DNA from: VXMT01 sp965204835
GTDB lineage: Bacteria; Chloroflexota; Dehalococcoidia; UBA2979
Direction of reading: 5' to 3'
Length of the DNA: 64,000 nt
Assembly (NCBI GenBank): GCA_965204835.1
Contig: OZ242017.1
Location: 1,178,001 to 1,242,000 of the forward strand
The translations under genes and the position numbers were made by a program. Numbering within the stretch: the stretch's first letter is position 1; every line of letters starts with the position of its first letter. The notes under the pieces are model-generated. The model was not told where the DNA came from. It did not search any database and saw nothing but the letters and a program-made list of their open reading frames with translations. This document shows positions 61,434 through 64,000 of this stretch, one piece after another.

Positions 61434-62027
61434 CTACGTCACGACCGAGGTGATGGCCGACTGGAGACGGTCGGCGAGGGGGCCCCACGCCGCGCGCGCC
61501 TCCTCGATGCGCTGAGAGAGCGCTTCCGCGTCACCGTCAGCCGCGAGGACGACGCCCCCGGCGCGGAACTGCTCGCGCTCCTCGACCGTCGGGCCGGCGA
61601 ACACGCCGATCGCGCCCTCACCGCCTGCGAGCGTGCCGATCGCCGACAGCAGCTCCTGCGCCTCCCACTCGAACGCGGGCGGCTCTGCGGGCAGCGCGAA
61701 CGCCCACAGGGCGCGGACCTCGCCGGCCGGCGGCGCGTCCCCCGCGTCGAGGGCGATCGAGGCGCTCCACATGCCGTTCGTCGCCTGCGCGACGCCCTCG
61801 ATCACGAAGCGCATGTGCTCGGGCGCCGCGGCGAAGCCCTCGATGCGGTCGCGGCGGTCGATCCAGACCGCCGCCGTGAGTGCCGTGTCGCTTCGGCCGA
61901 CCACGCACGCCTGCACCCCGTCGATGGCGGCGAGGTTGCCCGCGAGGCTCGTCGCGCGGTCGCGGTCGGCGTCGGGCGCGTCCGGGCGCAGCGCGGCGAC
62001 CACGAGGTGCAGCAGCTCCGCGCTCAC
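61434..62027 (-). CDS. Hypothetical protein of the ABC/FtsX operon
   Basis: A 197-residue cytoplasmic protein. It has two similar beta-rich segments (NLAAIDGVQACVVGRSDTALTAAVWIDRRDRI and GAIGVFAGPTVEEREQFRAGGVVLAADG) recalling roadblock/LC7 or PAS-like folds, but no family is clear. GTG 62027 overlaps the upstream ATPase stop by 4 nt, so it belongs to the exporter operon and may regulate it. Confidence 0.65.
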   Translation of the reverse strand: MSAELLHLVVAALRPDAPDADRDRATSLAGNLAAIDGVQACVVGRSDTALTAAVWIDRRDRIEGFAAAPEHMRFVIEGVAQATNGMWSASIALDAGDAPPAGEVRALWAFALPAEPPAFEWEAQELLSAIGTLAGGEGAIGVFAGPTVEEREQFRAGGVVLAADGDAEALSQRIEEARAAWGPLADRLQSAITSVVT

Positions 62028-62752
62028 GGCGTCGCGCCTCCCGCGCTCGCCTGTGGCGGCTCGACCAGGCGCACCCGCGCCTCCGCGCTCATCGCTCGCA
62101 CCTCTCCGTCGGCGAGTTCGAGGGCACGCGCACACAGCGCGGTGACCGCAGCGTCGTCGGTCGCGACGACGACCGCGCCCTGGCGTGCGGTCACGGGGGC
62201 GAGGAGCGCCAGGACCTCCTCGGCGACCTCGCGGGGTGGCTCGTCCACGAGCACGATCCTCGGACGCACCGCCAGGGCGCGCGCCACGGCGGCGCGCCAG
62301 CGGGCGCCCGCGCCGACCTGGCTCGGGAGCCGCCGCGCGTCCGTGTCCAGGGTGGCGAGCTCCAGCAGCTCGGCGAGCCGCGCCGCGCGATCGCGACGTC
62401 CGAGGCGCGCGATGCGTAGCGGGTGCTCGATCTGCTCGGCGAGCGAGCGGTCAGGGACGAGGCCGCCGCCGGCGGGGATGAGCGCGAGGAGGCCACGGCG
62501 CAGATCGCGCCGCCTCGTGGGGCTCGCGCGCCACACGTCCTCGTCGTCGAGGCGCACCGCGCCGGCGTCGGGCGGGAGCAGCCCGGCGAGGATGTGCAGC
62601 AGCGTCGTCTTGCCCGAGCCGGGCAGGCCCGTGAGCGCGACGAGCTCGCCGGGCGCGACCTCGAACGTGGCGGCGCGCAGCACGGGGCGCGCGAGGGCGC
62701 CCGCGCGCTCGCCGTATCCGATGCCCTCGACGGCGATCAGCGGCGTCGCCAT
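62024..62752 (-). CDS. ABC-type ATPase with degenerate signature motif
   Basis: A 242-residue ABC ATPase of the LolD/MacB-like branch. Walker A GLPGSGKTT and Walker B IVLVDEPP are intact. The LSGGQ signature is reduced to VGAGARWR, and the H-loop reads VVATDDAAV without His. It may therefore need its partner ATPase for catalysis. It starts at ATG 62752, inside the end of the next ATPase gene. Confidence 0.82.
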   Translation of the reverse strand: MATPLIAVEGIGYGERAGALARPVLRAATFEVAPGELVALTGLPGSGKTTLLHILAGLLPPDAGAVRLDDEDVWRASPTRRRDLRRGLLALIPAGGGLVPDRSLAEQIEHPLRIARLGRRDRAARLAELLELATLDTDARRLPSQVGAGARWRAAVARALAVRPRIVLVDEPPREVAEEVLALLAPVTARQGAVVVATDDAAVTALCARALELADGEVRAMSAEARVRLVEPPQASAGGATP

Positions 62753-63648
62753 ATCGGTCCCGTCTCCGGCGGCGGCTGCTCCGGCCACACGCCGATGTGG
62801 TCGTCTTCCCTCGTGACGCGCGCCCGGCGGGTGATGCCGAGCGCGTCGCGCTCATCGGCGGGCAGATCGACGCGCCCGTCGCCATCGACGATCGCGAGCT
62901 CCTCGATGCGCTCGCCCTCGCCGCGCGAGAACGCCACGACCCGCACCTGCTCCGACCTCGCCCGCCCGTCCACGAGGCGAACGACGTGCCCGATGCGGTA
63001 GGCGAGCAGCGGGTCGCGCGTGGCGAGCACGATGGTCAGCCCGGCGTTCTCGTGGATGCGCAGCAGCGTCTCGACCAACTCGTCGCGCTCGACGGCTGTA
63101 AGGCCCGCGGTCGGCTCGTCGAGCAGCAGCAGCTCCGGCTCGTGCGCGAGCGCGGCGGCGATGGCAAGGCGGACCGTCTCGGCCGGCCCCAGCCGCTCGG
63201 CGGGCATGCGCCCGAGGTCGCCGAGGCCCAGCTGGTCGCTCAGCATCTGAACGCGGTTGCGGATGTAGAGGGGCCTGCGCCCCGCGAGCCGCAGGGGCAG
63301 CTCGATGTTCGCCATGCCGAGGTCGGGCAACACGCCGGCGCTCGCGGGGGACGGCACGAACCCCACGACCCGGTCGACGTGCTCGCGGACCTCGTCGGCG
63401 CTCGCGTCGGCGAGGCGCATGCCGTGCAGCGTGACGCGGCCGGTGCGCGGCGTGGCGAGCCCCGCGAGGACGCGCAGCAGCGCCGTCTTGCCCGCGCCCG
63501 CGGGGCCGAGCAGCGGCGTGAACGCCCAGTGCTCGACGGCCAGGGTGAGCCCCTGCAGCGCGAACCCCGGACCGCCGTCGAGGTGGTCGAGGTAGACGCC
63601 GTCGCACTCGACGATCGGCGGTCGCCGCGAGGGAACGAGTCCAACCAC
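62737..63648 (-). CDS. ABC-type ATPase with C-terminal extension and degenerate signature
   Basis: A 303-residue ABC ATPase. Walker A GPAGAGKTA and Walker B LLLLDEPTAGL are present. The signature reads RLGPAETVRLAIA instead of LSGGQ, and the Q-loop reads GFVPSPASAGV without Gln. A ~70-residue C-terminal extension (EQVRVVAFSRGEGERIEEL, LPADERDALGI) may bind DNA, ligand or the partner. GTG 63648 has GGGAGG upstream. It follows the FtsX-like permease gene directly. Confidence 0.83.
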   Translation of the reverse strand: MVGLVPSRRPPIVECDGVYLDHLDGGPGFALQGLTLAVEHWAFTPLLGPAGAGKTALLRVLAGLATPRTGRVTLHGMRLADASADEVREHVDRVVGFVPSPASAGVLPDLGMANIELPLRLAGRRPLYIRNRVQMLSDQLGLGDLGRMPAERLGPAETVRLAIAAALAHEPELLLLDEPTAGLTAVERDELVETLLRIHENAGLTIVLATRDPLLAYRIGHVVRLVDGRARSEQVRVVAFSRGEGERIEELAIVDGDGRVDLPADERDALGITRRARVTREDDHIGVWPEQPPPETGPIWRRR

Positions 63649-63649
63649 G

Positions 63650-64000
63650 TCACGCCTCCCGCAACTGCAGGGTGTGGCCCCACGACCATCCTCGGTAGCG
63701 GAGCCCCGCCACCGCAACCACGAGCACGAACGACGCCGCGAGCGCCACGCCCGCGACGAGCAACGGCTCCGGCGCGACCTCGATGCGCGGGGGCGGCACG
63801 ATGACCGTTCCCGCCGGGTCCGCGCCGAGCATGTCGAGCAGCCAGCGGGCGAGGATGACGCCCGCGCCGACGCCGAGCGCGGCGGCGGCGATCAGCCTCG
63901 TGAGCACGGCCACGAGGACGGCCGCGAGTTGCCCGCCGCCGCTGCCCCCGAGCGCCTCCGCGACCGCGGCGGACCGCTCCGCGCCTCGCAACGCAGAGGA
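63650..64000 (-). CDS. FtsX/MacB-like ABC permease, C-terminal part (cut by window edge)
   Basis: The last 116 codons of a membrane protein whose 5' end lies beyond the window. A helix (LAAVLVAVLTRLIAAAALGVGAGVILARWLL), a periplasmic loop with GTVIVPPPRIEVAPEP, and a final helix (LLVAGVALAASFVLVVAVAGL) resemble the C-terminal end of FtsX/MacB permeases. It is the first gene of an operon with two ATPases and a small protein. Confidence 0.75.
   Translation of the reverse strand, partial: SSALRGAERSAAVAEALGGSGGGQLAAVLVAVLTRLIAAAALGVGAGVILARWLLDMLGADPAGTVIVPPPRIEVAPEPLLVAGVALAASFVLVVAVAGLRYRGWSWGHTLQLREA

Overview
The window is a dense, roughly 70% G+C bacterial chromosome segment with short intergenic gaps, frequent GTG/TTG starts and genes on both strands. 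The combination of recA-recX-rny-ymdB, lipoproteins with Pro/Thr/Glu linkers, F420-type LLM oxidoreductases, crotonases, acyl-CoA dehydrogenase and solute-binding lipoproteins best fits an aerobic heterotroph of the Chloroflexota (Dehalococcoidia-like). A high-GC actinobacterium is the main alternative. This placement is inferred from gene content only; no rRNA gene is present.

Layout. 1-5.2 kb: PLP-dependent ammonia-lyase, two crotonases and a bdhA-scoA-scoB operon converting 3-hydroxybutyrate to acetoacetyl-CoA. 5.3-11.6 kb: small genes (MmcQ/YjbR, HAD, DinB, phosphoesterase), a thiolase-fold/DUF35 pair, a Phd/PIN toxin-antitoxin module and an LLM oxidoreductase. 12-16.7 kb: Na/Pi cotransporter, alkaline-phosphatase-fold enzyme, an unusual ACT-GlnE-like protein and tRNA-Asp. 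17-25 kb: RNA/DNA maintenance block (zinc-finger membrane protein, PHP, YmdB, RNase Y, RecX, RecA) followed by a membrane-anchored PI-PLC-like protein. 26-32.4 kb: Liv-type ABC operon facing two paralogous binding lipoproteins. 32.5-39.9 kb: AbrB/PIN toxin-antitoxin, an SOS-boxed RecQ, HesB-type Fe-S protein, YqaA/DedA protein, EmrB-type MFS transporter and PAC2 protein. 40-44.3 kb: a lower-GC metallopeptidase-like gene, tRNA-Gln, and gltX-rluD-lspA. 44.5-55.4 kb: Mo-oxidoreductase, spondin-domain protein, ACT-malic enzyme, tRNA-Glu(TTC), AapJQMP-type amino-acid transporter, UPF0104 protein, NnrE and tRNA-Glu(CTC). 55.5-64 kb: alpha/beta hydrolase, acyl-CoA dehydrogenase, a permuted CcdA-like protein, small leaderless genes, a PD-(D/E)XK-like protein and an ABC/FtsX exporter cut by the window edge.

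Metabolic theme: uptake of amino acids and related solutes (Liv, Aap) and catabolism through acyl-CoA and ketone-body chemistry, with an NAD-type malic enzyme linking C4 and C3 pools. DNA repair genes recA and recQ share a recognisable SOS operator.

Most noteworthy: (i) ten genes have a TANNNT -10 hexamer ending 6-7 nt before the start codon and no Shine-Dalgarno, indicating widespread leaderless transcription; (ii) recQ, encoding an extra N-terminal zinc ribbon and two HRDC domains, carries a perfect SOS box; (iii) a CcdA-like protein whose two halves are in circularly permuted order; (iv) a probable AUU start codon; (v) an ACT-GlnE-like nucleotidyltransferase fusion; (vi) a thiolase-fold protein without its cysteine, paired with DUF35. 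No transposase, integrase, CRISPR array or prophage was seen.
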